From assembly GCA_015680905.1 (NCBI GenBank), contig CM027380.1, forward strand, positions 16,634,001 through 16,698,000: 64,000 nucleotides of DNA, read 5' to 3'. The translations under genes were made by a program, and so were the position numbers. This document shows positions 34,819 through 47,400 of this stretch, in pieces (within the stretch, counting starts at the first letter, position 1; each line of letters starts with the position of its first letter). The stretch is from Coptis chinensis. Its lineage: Eukaryota > Streptophyta > Magnoliopsida > Ranunculales > Ranunculaceae. The notes below the pieces were generated by a model. It saw only the letters and a list, made by a program, of their open reading frames with translations, searched no databases and was not told where the DNA came from.

Positions 34819-35460
34819 GAGCTAAGCTTGAGCCTATATTAAAGCTTAATAAACGAGCACGTGAAGCCCGGCTCGAGAAGCTCAAATACTATTGTCACAT
34901 TGTAAAATAGCCGAATTACTTGGGCTCGACTCAAACTCGTTCATCTAGACTACGTATATAATTAATGTGACTTGCCCGAGCAAACCGTGGAGCCGTAATG
35001 GTGTCCGACATAGTTAAATGACATTTGTATCCTTTGGACAGAAAACAAGGTTTAGGTGTAGGTACGGGTATGTTTGTAAACTAGAAACTATTTATTTTGT
35101 TTTTTTCCCTGAGGTACCCACCAACCAGTTTTTGCCTCCCACTTTTTTATTATTATTATTTTTGAGTGATCTTGGACACACCCATAAAAATACTCCCATA
35201 CCCCATAACTAACATAAATTTTTGCCATACCCAATAACTGCCTAAATCCAATAATATCTCTCATATATTTTTGGGTATTTTCCATAAGAGCAAAAGGATT
35301 AAAAAAAACAAAAACAAAATAACGACACGTCTATTTTCCGAGTATTTTGTACCCTTTTTTTTAGTGTAAGTTTCTTTTCGCATTCTTCTTCATCCTTTCG
35401 TTTTCGCTATATCTTCTACCCAAAAAAAAAAAAAAAAAACCACCTTTCGAGCCTTGCAAA
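34819..35460. repeat. Dispersed repeat copies flanking the hAT insertion
   Basis: 34819-34850 (AGCTAAGCTTGAGCCTATAT) matches 38750-38790 and 38958-38990. 34985-35015 (CCGTGGAGCCGTAATGG) matches about 39070-39090. 35140-35210 is an inverted copy of the GGGGTACGGGAGTG ... GTCCAAGATCAC block found at 38632-38680 and 38841-38885. No gene is seen. Confidence 0.65.
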
Positions 35461-35469
35461 AAGGAATTG

Positions 35470-36860
35470 GGTCTGTTGTATGAATTGGGCGTAGTCATTT
35501 TGGTGAATGGTGAATGGTTATTTGAAGTGGGCGCTAGTGACACGCTGAAAGTTATTCCTGGTTCAAAGGTTCCAGTTGATGGTGATGTCGTATGGGGTTC
35601 AAGTTATGTTGACAAGAGTATGGCGACTGGTAAATCTTCACCTGTTCTGAAGGAGGCTAACACTCATGTTATTGGAGGCACAATCAATATGCATGGCGCT
35701 CTTCATATAAAAGCCACAAGAGTGGGATCTAATACTGTCTTGAGTAAGATAATTTGTCTAGTTGAGGCAGCTCAAATGTCCAAAGCTCCCGTTCAGAAGT
35801 TTGCTGATTTTGTAAGTATTAATTAGTTAGTAAATTTTATAAGCATTTTGGTTGAATTTTTGGGCTCCATATTGATCCAATTCTATTATATGCTCAGTGG
35901 AAGGCTGGAAACTTTTCTCTTTCTAGTACTTGTTTGATTCATATTCTGGGTAGTATATTAGATTACTAGTACATGCTGAACTTGCATGTCACTATTCACC
36001 AGTTCCTTTTTGAATGAACGCATGATTAAAAGCGGGCATCATTGACAGTATGATAGTTTCATAGGAAAGTATTGAGAAACTTAACAGATCCGCAGTTTGA
36101 ATATCCATATTGGTGATTTCATACTTCTTCTGTTAACGTTTTTAGTCTTTGTTCGACTTTGTAGTTTAATTTTCTCGATGTCATCGGTACTTTAATATAA
36201 ATGTGTCACCTTATCCTTATTGTAGTTATTTTTACTTTAACAGGTCGCAAGCATTTTTGTTCCCACTGTTGTTAAGTTAGCTTTGCTAACTTTTCTGGGG
36301 TGGTAAGTTAACTTGATATAGTGTGAAAGTAGTCAACATTCACCAGCAAATAGCTTCTGTTTTGAGATTTTTTAACTTGAAGAGCAATCATGATTTTGCA
36401 GGTTGGCATTCAAGATGTGAGAGCTGAAGTGATGCCTGCTGGAAAGGCTGATATTATATGTTCATTTTAGAGGGATGGAAGCATAGTTGCAATGGTTGGT
36501 GATGGTATCAATGATTCTCCTGCCCTTGCAGTAGCTGATGTTGGGATTGCAATTGAGGCAGGGACTGATATAGCCATAGAAGCTGCTGATTATGTGTTGA
36601 TGAGGAGCAACCTAGAAGATGTTATCACCGCCAGTGACCTCTCAAGGAAGACATTCTCCTGTATCCGTTGGAACTATGTTTTTGCCATTGCCATTCCTAG
36701 TTGCTGCTGGTATATTCTTTCCATTGCTAAGAATCAAGTTACCGCCTTGGGCGGCGGGGGCATGCATGGCCCTTTCATCTGTTAGTGTTGTATGATCTTC
36801 TTTACTTTTGAGAAGATATAAGAAACCCAGGCTTACTACCATACTAGAGATAACTGTAGA
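35470..36860 (+). pseudogene. Copper-type P1B ATPase (HMA5-like) pseudogene, internally deleted
   Basis: Three exon pieces with plausible GT-AG borders: about 35470-35811, 36244-36302 and 36402-36860. The actuator-domain piece has PVDGDVVWGSSYVDKSMATG, where the usual TGE is TGK, and QMSKAPVQKFADFV. The next is a membrane segment (FVPTVVKLALLTFLGW). The last starts VGIQDVRAEVMPAGKADI, contains a TAG stop at 36468-36470, then the hinge motif [11 protein letters not shown]. Missing are the N-terminal metal-binding domains, the CPC transmembrane helix and the phosphorylation DKTGT region. The product cannot be functional. Retained introns point to a genomic duplicate, not a retrocopy. Confidence 0.9.
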
Positions 36861-37911
36861 GTATAAGATAGTTTCAACCTCAAAAGGAAATGTAATTGAG
36901 GTTGTTTGTAGTTTTACATTGTCCATATCTGGGGTTTGCATCTGTGCGTCCCATTAATGTACATGCCTCTTGTAACATGTGTCTGTTTTCATAAAATTTT
37001 CCAATTGAGTGAGAAGGAACTAATCAAAGCATTTTTTTTGTTTTCTTCTGACTCCGTTTCTCTTTTAAAGTTCTGAGGCGATGGACAAAAGTTGGGTTGA
37101 CAAGGGAGAATACAATCGGTCAGATAAAATTTTGAGACTTGAGAGCTATGAAAGAGACATTCCTAAGGTACATTGAGACTTCTCTACACTATATGATAGC
37201 CGGGTATTTAGGAATTCTTCTCCACTGTCGAGTAGGCAATTTGTAATCTCTATAGTTGCTCAATTTTGAAACACCTCCCTCATAAAAATTAGAACAAACC
37301 CTCTATTTATTAATAATTTAGAAAAGCCTCCATAATATCACTTAAATTATATAATTATTCCCAATTTCCCTCGCTAATATTAGAACAAACCATCTATTTA
37401 TTAAAAATTTAGAAAAACCTCCCTAATATCACTTAAATTATATAATTATTTCCAATACAATTACCAATTACAATTAGAATCTAAAAAAATCATGTTAACT
37501 ATCGAACTCAAATGACGGGTTTTAAGACTTTAAGACTTTAGAAAAAAAAAAACCAATGTGCAGCATGGTTTGCATACTTGTGATACTGTGATAGGTCTGA
37601 AAGTGATACTAAAAAAACCTTAATAGTTTGGAATTGGTATGATAAGCGCAATGAATTATGACAAACCAAACATTAAAATTTTCAAGAGTAGTGCATTTAT
37701 TTCACTGGAGAAGCTGAATAGCAGTCTATTATACAAATCGTGAAAAAGGGAAAACAAGATAACAACATAAGCAGAAGTAGCAAAAGTTGGTGTTTTTAGT
37801 TTTCCAGCATATGCATTTACTTCAGTGGAGTAGCTGAATTGCAACTTTACACATTCCAGGAAGGAGGGACGCTAAGATAAGAGCCGTAAACAGAACTGAC
37901 AAACTTGGTGT
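36861..37911. repeat. Intergenic DNA with a ~91-bp tandem repeat
   Basis: Two near-identical units start ATTAGAACAAACC at 37288 and 37379 and run through TATCACTTAAATTATATAAT to about 37460. The remainder holds no recognised gene. Confidence 0.7.
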
Positions 37912-38331
37912 TCAATAGTTAGATTCCTGGGCTAGCAATCCTAGCATGGAGCAGGTGACCCGGGTAGGAACTTGGTAGTTGGAGACACCACCTAGACTTG
38001 ACATCTTCACCATTGCACGAGCAAATTCCCTCCTAAAAGCCGAACCATCATCAGACGCAGAGGCCTTCACCAAGCACGGTTTTACGGTCGCCATCAATTG
38101 TTGATCGATCAGCAAATAGGAGTCCTCTCCCTCTCATCAAGCTCACATAGTAGTGAGTGTCGAAACCCGACTTTTTGAGGACATGGATGGTAATAGAGTC
38201 CGGTAGTACATCATCCCTATGCCAGGTGTCGGTGGAGAGAGACGACTAGTACTATTGCTGCAATATCCTCTCAACTGAACTAGGAAATCAGTAGATTCTC
38301 CCAAGTATAATAGTCTTTTGTGTTCTCCCAT
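37912..38331 (-). pseudogene. Class III peroxidase, last-exon fragment (frameshifted)
   Basis: Minus-strand segments read FLVQLRGYCSNSTSR (about 38230-38300), then in another frame THYYVSLMRGRGLLFAD (about 38115-38160), then DQQLMATVKP, GSAFRREFARAMVKMSSLG and a terminal VTCSM. This is the C-terminal third of a secreted plant haem peroxidase. The final Cys of the last disulphide is kept. At least two frameshifts and the absence of the haem-binding exons make it a pseudogene. Confidence 0.82.
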
Positions 38332-39755
38332 TCATTAAAATTTGATTTTGAATTTTTTTCTTCATCCTCTTTGGTTGGTATTCATCCTCATTACTTTGGT
38401 ATGATTGATTTAAATCAAAAGTGAGAATTTGCATATTTATTGATGAGATAAAAGAATAAGAGGTTATTGGAGAAGAAAAAAAAATGCAGTCTTTTTTTTC
38501 TACAACTGAATCACGTAAAGTAAATAACTTGTTTTAGTCAATAAATATTTTGGGTATGTCAAATAAAAAAGAAGGGTAATTTAAGAAGCTAAATGCGTCT
38601 ACAATTATTTTATTTATTTATTTTAAAAGTTGGGGTACGGGAGTGTTTTGTTGGGTATGTCCAAAATCACCCTTTTTTTTTTCTATTAAAATCCCACAAT
38701 TCATTTATTTTGTGGTTTTGCTCACATGCAAAACACGTGCTTATAATATATGAGCCAAGCTTGAGCCTATATAAAGCTTATATTTAATAAAAGAGCCGAG
38801 TTTGAGTCTACAATTATTTTATTTATTTATTTTAAAAGTTGGGGTACGGGAGTGTTTTGTTGGGTATGTCCAAGATCACTCTTTTTTTTTCTATTAAAAT
38901 CCCACCACTCATTTATTTTGTGGTTTTGCTCACATGCAAAATATGTGCTTATAATATATGAGCTAAGCTTGAGCCTATATAAAGCTTATATTTAATAAAA
39001 GAGCCGAGTTTGAGTTTGAGCATAATAAATTCCACCCCTGCCATGACGATCTAGAGTGTGTATAATGCCGTGGAGTTATCATGGTATCCGATACAAGGGC
39101 ATTTTGGTCATTTTGTATTGGTTGTTTTATTTTTTGCCATTTTGTATGGGTGAAACAGTAATTTCAACGTTATAAAATTGCTTTATTCAACGTCGTGGGC
39201 CCTTATGTTTGGAGAAAAGTAGACATGCAGTGGTAAAACAGTAATTTCAACAAAAGGAATGAGATGTTGAATAGGTGTGTCACACTTGATGCTAGTTCTA
39301 TTAATGCCGGTATGCGGACCTGGAATTCAGATCGCACAGATAACGAGGTCTCCTCACTAGATTTTAGATCCCAAGGCCGTCTTGAGCCTCGACTATGTCA
39401 TCTTGGGCTCCTATTTTGGACTCGGAACAATGCTGGCAACTGTTTGTAGCAATCCAAGGGTCTTTATTTTCGATAAACACTAGCAACAACGAATTAGAGT
39501 TTGAAATCTGAAGGACTTTTCTGATGACAAAGACAAAATAGCCCATTACCGAGGTCTGTCACTGTGATGTGAATGAATAGAAACGATCAACACATCTAAT
39601 GGCTGCATTTAAAACAATAGTTACCAGTTAATCTCATTTCTCGATTTGTGCGTGTCATCCTTGCGCAGGGACTTGCAAATCTTATTTGTATTATTTCATT
39701 TGATCTGATGTTCCAAAAGCAGCATCAGAGTTCTGTGTATGCATATGGAAAATGT
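38332..39755. repeat. Non-coding DNA with a 209-bp tandem duplication
   Basis: Unit 1 is 38597-38805 and unit 2 is 38806-39014, both starting GTCTACAATTATTTTATTTA and ending AGAGCCGAGTTTGA. They differ at a handful of bases. The unit is related to the repeat interrupted by the hAT element. No gene is seen through 39750. Confidence 0.85.
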
Positions 39756-39948
39756 TATTACGATATTAATAGATATTGTACCTAAAATAGGAGTTATCTT
39801 ATTTTAGTAGGAGTTATTTTATTTTAGGTAAGAGGATTTTGAGGAGATCGACAAAGCCTTGGAGAGCAAGGACTCTCAGCAATTCTTTGTATATATATAC
39901 TTGAGGTTTTGTGAATGAAAGGGAGAGAAATTAGTGAACAATTTAACA
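39756..39948 (+). repeat. Copia B 5' LTR (193 bp)
   Basis: It starts TATTACGATATT and ends AATTTAACA. It differs from the 3' LTR by a short insertion near 39810 and a few substitutions. The terminal dinucleotides are TA and CA rather than TG and CA, as fixed by the target duplication. Confidence 0.9.
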
Positions 39949-39961
39949 TGGTATCAAGAGC
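39949..39961 (+). other. Copia B primer binding site
   Basis: TGGTATCAAGAGC directly follows the 5' LTR and resembles the initiator tRNA-Met primer site with one extra base. Confidence 0.88.
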
Positions 39962-40027
39962 TTAGAGAGATCCTAGGGCAAATACTTATTTTTTCCTTTT
40001 TCAGTCTTTTAGCTTCCAGGAGAGATT

Positions 40028-40975
40028 ATGGCTGACGGAGAGGGAGACCAATCAGGAGATGGCGAAAAGAAGGTAGATAGGACGTATTATCTTGGATCGA
40101 GTGATGGTCTGGAAAACATCATTACTCCTACTCAATTACGTGGTGAGAACTACGATGAATGGGCGAGGGCAATTCGCACCTCGCTAAAGGTAAAGAGGAA
40201 ATTTAGCTTTGTGGAAGGGATGGAGAAACTTGAGGATTAGATCGCTGTGCATTCGATGTTGGTGTCATGGCTGACCAATACCATTGAGCCGTCCGTTCGG
40301 TCGACACTCGGAGAATATGATGATGCACAACTCCTGTGGAACAATCTCAAAAGCAAGTTTTGTGTGGTAAGTGGCACTCGTATATGTCAATTAAAGACGT
40401 CCTTGGGGGAGTGCAAGCAAGGAAAAACCGAGACTGTGGCAATTTACTTTGGTCGTTTGTCAAGAATCTGGGACGAACTAACCATATATGTGAAGGTGCC
40501 GGTTTGTAAGTGTAGAAGTTGCACGTGTAGCATAGTCACGCAGGTAGAAAAGTTGAGAGGAGAAGACTATCTACATCACTTTCTTATTGGCCTCAATGGA
40601 GCATATGCTTCAATTCGTACAAATCTGCTGGGACAAGAGCCATTGCTGCCGACGCTTAATAGAGCATATCAACAAGTGATTCAAGCGGAAAGACTGCATG
40701 GAGGAGAGTTATCCTCATCCAAGGAAGAACGAGATAGTATCATGGCCTTCTCAATTCAGCCTGATACGCGTGGCAGTGGCAAGTCTCGTTCTATGGATCC
40801 TACTGACAAGTTTTGCAATCATTGTAATAGAGAAGGCCACGACAAATCCTCTTGTTTTCAATTACACGACTTCCCCGAATGGTGGGGGGACCGGCCTCGC
40901 AGAAGTAAGGGACCAAGTCGTAGTGGAGGACGGACAGGAAGAGGAGGTGGGCGTGCAGAATCTGGTCGTGGTTGA
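40028..40975 (+). pseudogene. Copia B gag (two stops)
   Basis: The ATG at 40028 lies about 80 bp after the LTR. The N-terminal gag part (TPTQLRGENYDEWARAIRTS) runs to a TAG at 40238-40240, and the same frame reopens at 40241 through SMLVSWLTNTIEPSVR and YFGRLSRIWDEL. The zinc knuckle FCNHCNREGHDKSSC is near 40811-40855, followed by a Gly/Arg-rich tail. A TGA at 40973-40975 separates gag from protease in the same frame. Confidence 0.9.
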
Positions 40976-41068
40976 GGATATGGTGCACCGTTTGTCAGCC
41001 CAAATAAAACTGGCGGGGCAGGAACTTCATCTGGGCAGCAGGCAACATCCTCGCAGGGGCTGGCGGAT

Positions 41069-42129
41069 GTGATCGAAGATGCGGGTCTTGCGGGTGTTTC
41101 AGCAACACAACTGCAGCAAATTCTTGATCTTTTGAGCTTAGCCAAAACAAAAGACCGACTGTATGGTAAGAACAGTAGTTTTAGTTGGATTGTCGATACA
41201 GGAGCATCGAACCATGTGTCGTGTGACTTGTCTCTTTTGCAGAATGTGAGAAAGGTGAAACAATGTCCGGTGGGATTACCGGATGGCAACACGGCCGAAG
41301 CCGCAATGGGACAATGGAACAAGTGATAAAACGTGTGTGAAGTGACAATGGGACTGAATTTAATTGTTTGCATGATTATTTTCAAAATAATGGAATTCTT
41401 TTTAAGACTTCTTGTGTTGGGACTCCACAACAAAATGGGAGGGTTGAGAGAAAACACCAACACATTTTGAACGTGGCTCGAGCATTGCGATTTCAAGGGA
41501 ACTTACCAATCAAATTTTGGGCAGAATGTGTGTTGGCAGCATGTTACTTGATTAATAGAACGCCCTCTACTTTATTGAAGACTAAATCGCCGTATGAACT
41601 GTTGTTTGGGAAAGTGCATTCTTATGAGGTTGTTCGTGTATTTGGTTGTCTTTGCTATGCTCATAATCAATGACACAAAGGTGATACATTTGCAAGTAGG
41701 AGTCGTAAGTGTGTCTTTGTTGGCTATCATTTCCGGAAGAAAGGTTGGAAATTGTATGATTTAGAAACACATGAGTATTTTGTATCAAGGGATGTGAAGT
41801 TTTTTGAGAAAGAATTTCCTTTTGCGCCACACCAACCACGGAGTGTGGTGACTCCTACGCTGGTGAACAATAAGGATGGGGCATGGAGTGAGGATGAGGG
41901 TGCCGATGAGTGTGTTATGTGTATTGAGGGGTTGGAGGCAGTGTCCACCCTCGAGAAGGGGTTTGCGGTGCAGCCCATACAGCAGTCCACACATGAGGAT
42001 ATGCGTGATGAGGGGCTGGAGAATACGGTGGGGGAGCAAGATGCTCTAGTTGACAGTGAGTTGAGACACGGAAAACGAGCCAAAACTCCTTCCACACGAT
42101 ATCGTGATTTTGTTACTCATATTGTATGA
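41069..42129 (+). pseudogene. Copia B protease and integrase with internal deletion
   Basis: The protease loop WIVDTGASNHVSCD is intact near 41190-41230. Soon after (about 41310-41340) the sequence jumps to the integrase core at SDNGTEF, the second catalytic Asp, followed by GTPQQNGRVERKHQHIL with the catalytic Glu. The rest of protease, the HHCC zinc finger and the first catalytic Asp are therefore missing. The C-terminal integrase part continues to 41673 and 42129 with one stop. Confidence 0.88.
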
Positions 42130-42201
42130 AAAATAAGTCCATCTGAGATTTCATCAGCTACTTCATCTTGCTCAGGTACGCCCTATCCTATAACATATTT
42201 T

Positions 42202-43763
42202 GTGAATTGTGAACATTTTTCTGTGAGACATAGGAATTTTCTTGCAGCAGTGACAGTGGGACATGAGCCAAAGCATTTTAAAGAAGCAATGAAAAACTCC
42301 GGATGGCGAGATGCGATGGGAAAGGAGATACGAGCCCTTGAAGACAATGAAACTTGGGTAATGGAGACTCTTTCACCCGGAAAGAAAGCATTAGGGAGCT
42401 TAAGAATAAATCTGATGGCAGCATAGAGCGACTCAAAGCAAGATTTGTGATCTATGACAATCATAAGGTGGAAGGAATTGACTACAACGAGACATTTGCT
42501 CCTGTGGCAAAAATGGTGACAGTTCGCACTTTTCTTGCAATTGCTGCTGTTAAAAGATGGGAGGTACATCAAATGGATGTGCATAATGCTTTCCTTCACG
42601 GTGACTTAAATGAGGAGGTTTATATGAAGGTTCCTCCAGGTTTCGAGAATACAAATCCTAACATGGTTTGCCGGTTGAAAAAGTCATTGTATGGTCTAAA
42701 ACAAGCTCCCAGGTGTTGGTTTGCAAAACTGTCAACAACATTGAAGAATTATGGATTTGTGCAATCCTATTCAGATTATTCATTATTTGGGTTGTGCAGG
42801 GGAAGAACTCAGCTCAACGTGTTAGTTTATGTTGATGATTTGATTATTGCAGGGAATGACAAGGTTGCATTGACAGTTTTTAAAGATTACCTTGGCAGGT
42901 GTTTTCATATGAAGGATTTGGGAGTTTTGAAATATTTCTTATGGCTAGAGGTAGCCCGTAATCCAGAAGGAATTTTTCTTTGCCAAAGAAAATACACACT
43001 CGAGATAATTTCCGAAACGGGTTTATTGGGAGCAAAGCCTACGACATTCCCTATGGAACAAAATCACAATTTGGCACTTGCTAAGGGTGAATTTCTTGTA
43101 GATCCGGCTTCGTATAGACGACTTGTAGGGAGATTGATTTACTTGTCTGTGACGAGACCTGATCTTGCATATTCAGTTCATATTCTATCCCAATTTATGC
43201 AACAACCTCGTGAGGATCATTGGGAGGCGGCTCTCAGGGTCGTGCGATATCTGAAGAAGAGTCCGGGGCAAGGGATTTTTCTTCGTGCTGATAGTGACCT
43301 CAGTCTAGAAGGATGGTGTGACTCAGATTGGGCTAGTTGTCCACTTACGCGGTGTTCCTTGACTGGATGGTTCGTGTTACTTGGCTGTTCTCCGGTGTCG
43401 TGGAAGACCAAGAAGCAACAAACAGTGTCTAGATTGTCTGCGGAGGCTGAGTATAGATCAATGGCGGCAACAGTGTGCGAGTTGAAGTGGCTTAAACAAC
43501 TTTTAGATGATTTGGGTGTGCAACATCCGAAGGGTATGAAGTTATATTGTGATAGTCAATCGGGGTTGTACATTGTTCAAAATCCAGTTTTTCACGAAAG
43601 ACCTAAGCATATAGAGTCTGACTGTCATTTGGTTCGAGATGCGGTGACTGAAGGGATGATTTATCCGTCATATGTTTCTACTAGTGTTCAATTGGCAGAC
43701 ATCTTTACAAAAGCATTGGGGAAAGCGAAATTTGAGTTTCTACTTGGCAAGTTGGGCGTTTGA
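42202..43763 (+). pseudogene. Copia B reverse transcriptase and RNase H (one frameshift)
   Basis: The start of RT at 42202-42426 (WRDAMGKEIRALEDNETW) shifts frame near 42400 into a 440-codon open stretch ending at 43763. This has YNETFAPVAKMVTVRTFLAI, the QMDVHNAFLHGDL segment, the YVDD catalytic box (42826-42837), and an RNase H region with WCDSDWASCPLTR, SAEAEYRSMA and DIFTKAL. Apart from one shift this part is well preserved. Confidence 0.92.
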
Positions 43764-43791
43764 GATCTTCACGCTCCAACTTGAGGAGGGG

Positions 43792-43978
43792 TATTACAAT
43801 ATTAATAGATATTGTACCTAAAATAGGAGTTATCTTATTTTAGTATTTATATTTTAGGTAAGAGGATTTTGAGGAGATCGACAGAGCCTTAGAGAGCAAG
43901 GACTCTCGGCAATTCTTTGTATATATATACTTGAGGTTTTGTGAATGAAAGGGAGAGAAATTAGTGAACAATTTAACA
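43792..43978 (+). repeat. Copia B 3' LTR (187 bp)
   Basis: It starts TATTACAATATT directly after the polypurine tract and ends AATTTAACA before the duplication AATGT. Confidence 0.9.
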
Positions 43979-44487
43979 AATGTGCTATTCCAAATTTTTT
44001 TACTTAACTAGTGATGACTCTACTAAAAGTAATCCCAGTTGATCGAAGTTTTTTTTTTTTTTTTTTTAGATAGTTGATTGATCGAAGTTCTTAACCTTAG
44101 ATGTCAACATAACTTAGCGTTTCCAAATATGACAAGCCCACCTAAAACACTTAACGGTATTGATTAATTTGTGTCAAGGAAATGTTTTTAAGAAAACATG
44201 GTAAATAAGAAATTTCAGTTACCCATCATAACTGCGCGACTGTGTATCCAGGGCCGGCCCTAGCTTCGGTGAGTCCTTAGCGAAACTTAGAACTTGAGGC
44301 CTTTTTCCAAACCAAATTTTAAGTTAGTTACTCATTTTTCATTTGCAATTCTACACTACATAACAAGTTTTCTTTGCCTAATAGGATTGAAATTTATGCT
44401 TATTTTGATTAATTTGTATCTCATAGGTCTGATTAGACTTATCATTTATGTTTTTTTTTTTTTTTTTTTCCCGATAACCCCATCTTC

Positions 44488-47400
44488 TATATATAGAGAT
44501 CAAAGAGCCAAAATGTTTACAGACTCCAGACACAAGGGGGGATGACTGCCCGACACTTGTTTGAGAGCCCAAGAAGCAAGGCCATGAGCCAACCCATTCC
44601 TTGCTCGACAGACCCAAGCAAAAAGAAACATCATGAAGTTTTGCCACTAAGGACTTTACAAAACATACAATAGCAGAGATATGCCAGCTTACAGATGAAT
44701 TACATGCTTTAAAGCTAGCAATAACAGAAGAAGAATCGCCTTCCAAAATGACAGAAGATAGCTTCAGATGTAGGGCCAAAAGGGCTGCCACTTCAGCTCC
44801 TATAGCCTTTGCTTGTACCACATCCTTAGCATAAAACCTCCTAAAAGCAGCTCCTATGATCACACCATCTGCATTCCTGCAAATAACTCCTGCTGTTGCC
44901 TTACCATTAGTCCTGTCATAACCAGCATCAAAATTTATTTTAGTCCAAGGATCAACAGGAGGACACCAAGAACTAATAGAATCCAGAGGCAGAACATTGG
45001 GTAGAATAGGATCATTGCTGGAAAGGAAATCCTCAGAGCATTTCAATCTTGATGCTTCAGTATGCTGCAACATCTTGTTGATCTCTACTACAGACTGTTC
45101 CATCCTAGCTTTATTCCTACTAGTCCAAATCTCATAAAGGAGCAAGAGACAATAGTATCCTTTACGATTAAGAACCTCATCTTTCACCCCACACCATCCT
45201 ATGAACTCATTAAGCCAATCCAAAACATTCCAGTCTAGATGTGTCCCAACATCCAACATAGCATTCGAGACATACCAAAATCTCTTAATCCAATCACATG
45301 AGAAGAACAAATGATGAGTAGTTTCCACATACTTCAGACAAAATCCACATGAAATGTCCCCCAAACTTATGCTTATGAATGATACCCCCAGTTGGTAACC
45401 CATATAAACAATTGAGAAGCAGCATCTAACTTTAATCTCTAGAGGTTTTTGATGGTAAGGGGATTAAAGGATGAGCTAGATGGGAGTTCAGACTGGTTTG
45501 AGAGAAATTTATAAGCCTGCTTAACAGTCCGACTAACCTTGTCAGAAGGCCAAATGATTTGATCAGGAATAGAATATGGTCGGATGATGATTTGATTGAT
45601 AGATAAGACTATCTGATTAGGAAACAACTCTCCTAATCTATTTTGATTCCAAGAAAAATCCTCTTGGGAGATGAGATGATTGACTTTTAGGTTGATGACT
45701 TCTGGACCAGGATCTAACAAATCCTTAAGGATAAGAGGTTTGCCCAGGTGAGAAATCCATGGATCCATGAAAACAGAGATATTACTACCATCTCCCACCT
45801 TCCACAAGAACCCCTTCTTAATAAGCATCTCCAGGAAGAGTTTTCATATCTATCATCGATTCCCAAGAAGGATAAGCTGCTTTGAAAATATTAACCCACT
45901 TAGAATGTTTATCTTCCATAAGTTTCCATCCATGTTTGCTGATCAGAGCTTGATTCATCTCTCTGGACTTCCTAAACCCCAGACCTCCTTCACCCTTACT
46001 CTTACACAGTTTGTCCCAACTGAGAGTATGATAAGATCTAGAATTATCAGACCCATTCTACCAAAAATCTCTGCTAAGCTTATCTAGCTTATTTGTAATG
46101 TTGACTGGAAGAATATAGGTGCTCATGGCATATATTGGGACTACCTGCGCCACAGTTTTTATCAGAGTGGTTCTGCCTGAAGCAGAGAGGATTTTGGATT
46201 TCCAGCCACTGATTTTTCTATGCACCTTTTCTACCAGATATTCAAAGTCATTTGCTTTCTTTCTTCCCAAGAGAATAGGAGCTCCTAGATATATCTCCTT
46301 CTTATCAAACTTTCTAACTTTCCACCTTTTCATAAGCATCCTCTGATGCTTAGAAGCAACATTACCACTGAAGAAAGCTCTGGATTTATCATAGTTTACA
46401 GCTTGCCTAGAAGCTTTGCAATACTCCTCCACTACTACTCTCATATTTGCAGATTCTAAAAGATTTGCCTTACAAAAGATTAGAGAATCATCAGCATAGA
46501 AAAGATGATTAATGTCAGGGGCTTTTCTTCTAATCTTAAACCCAGAGATAAATCCTTCATCCTCTGCTTGGGCAATAAGCCTAGAGAAAGCCTCAGCAAC
46601 TAAGATGAAAAGATAGGGAGAGAGAGGATCCCCTTGCCTGATACCTCTTTAAGGAAAAACTTTTTCAAGGGGGGATCCATTTAGTAAAACATTATAGGAC
46701 ATAGTACTGAGGCATTGCTGAATAAGTCTCTCCATTTCTCAGAGAAACCTAACCTTCCCATAATCTGATCCACAAAGCTCCATTCTACCCTATCAAAGGC
46801 TTTAGCCATGTCTAGCTTAACAGCCATCCATCCCTGTTTCTACTTCTTTAGTTTCCTCATCCTATGCATAATCTCACTAGCCAACCCAACATTGTCCCCA
46901 ATAGATCTGCCTTTAACAAAAGCCCCTTGTAGAGGAGAGATAAATTTATGCAAATGAACTTTCAGCCTAGACGTCAGAATCCTAGAAATGATCTTATAAG
47001 AAAAATTACACAAACTTATTAGTTTGAATTTTGTTATATGTTCTGGGTTAGGGATTTTAGGAATGAGAGTGATGAAGGATTCATTTAGGCATGGTGAGAG
47101 TTTCCCATAGATAAAGAAATCTTTGACAGCTAGAGAGATATCAGGTCCAATAATATCCCAATATTTATGGAAGAAGACACCTTGGAAGCCATCAGGTCCA
47201 GGGGCCTTTAAGGCTCCCATATTCTTTGCAGAATTCCAAATATCCAAATCAGAAGGAACTTGTGTAAGAAGAATATTTTCATTGGATGTGATACATGAAC
47301 TGAACAAATTGAGCACTTTCTCATTGGGGGGAATATTATCTGAGGTGAATATATTCTTGAAATATTGATTGACATTTTCTCCTATCCCATTCCTATCACT

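Larger units (their letters stand above)
39756..43978 (+). mobile_element. Ty1/copia retrotransposon B
   Basis: LTRs are at 39756-39948 and 43792-43978, the primer site TGGTATCAAGAGC at 39949-39961, and the polypurine tract TTGAGGAGGGG at 43781-43791. The perfect target duplication AATGT lies at 39751-39755 and 43979-43983. Gag, protease, integrase, RT and RNase H appear in copia order on the plus strand. At 4.2 kb it is short for a copia element because part of protease-integrase is deleted. High LTR similarity implies a fairly recent insertion. Confidence 0.95.

Noticed and set aside
37090..37170. Short reading MDKSWVDKGEYNRSD resembling the start of a CACTA transposase-associated domain
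   Set aside because: Only the first five or six residues resemble it; no zinc-binding residues or CACTA ends follow.
40858..41496. 212-codon minus-strand frame over copia B
   Set aside because: It is the reverse reading of gag/protease/integrase coding sequence, whose plus-strand motifs are clear.
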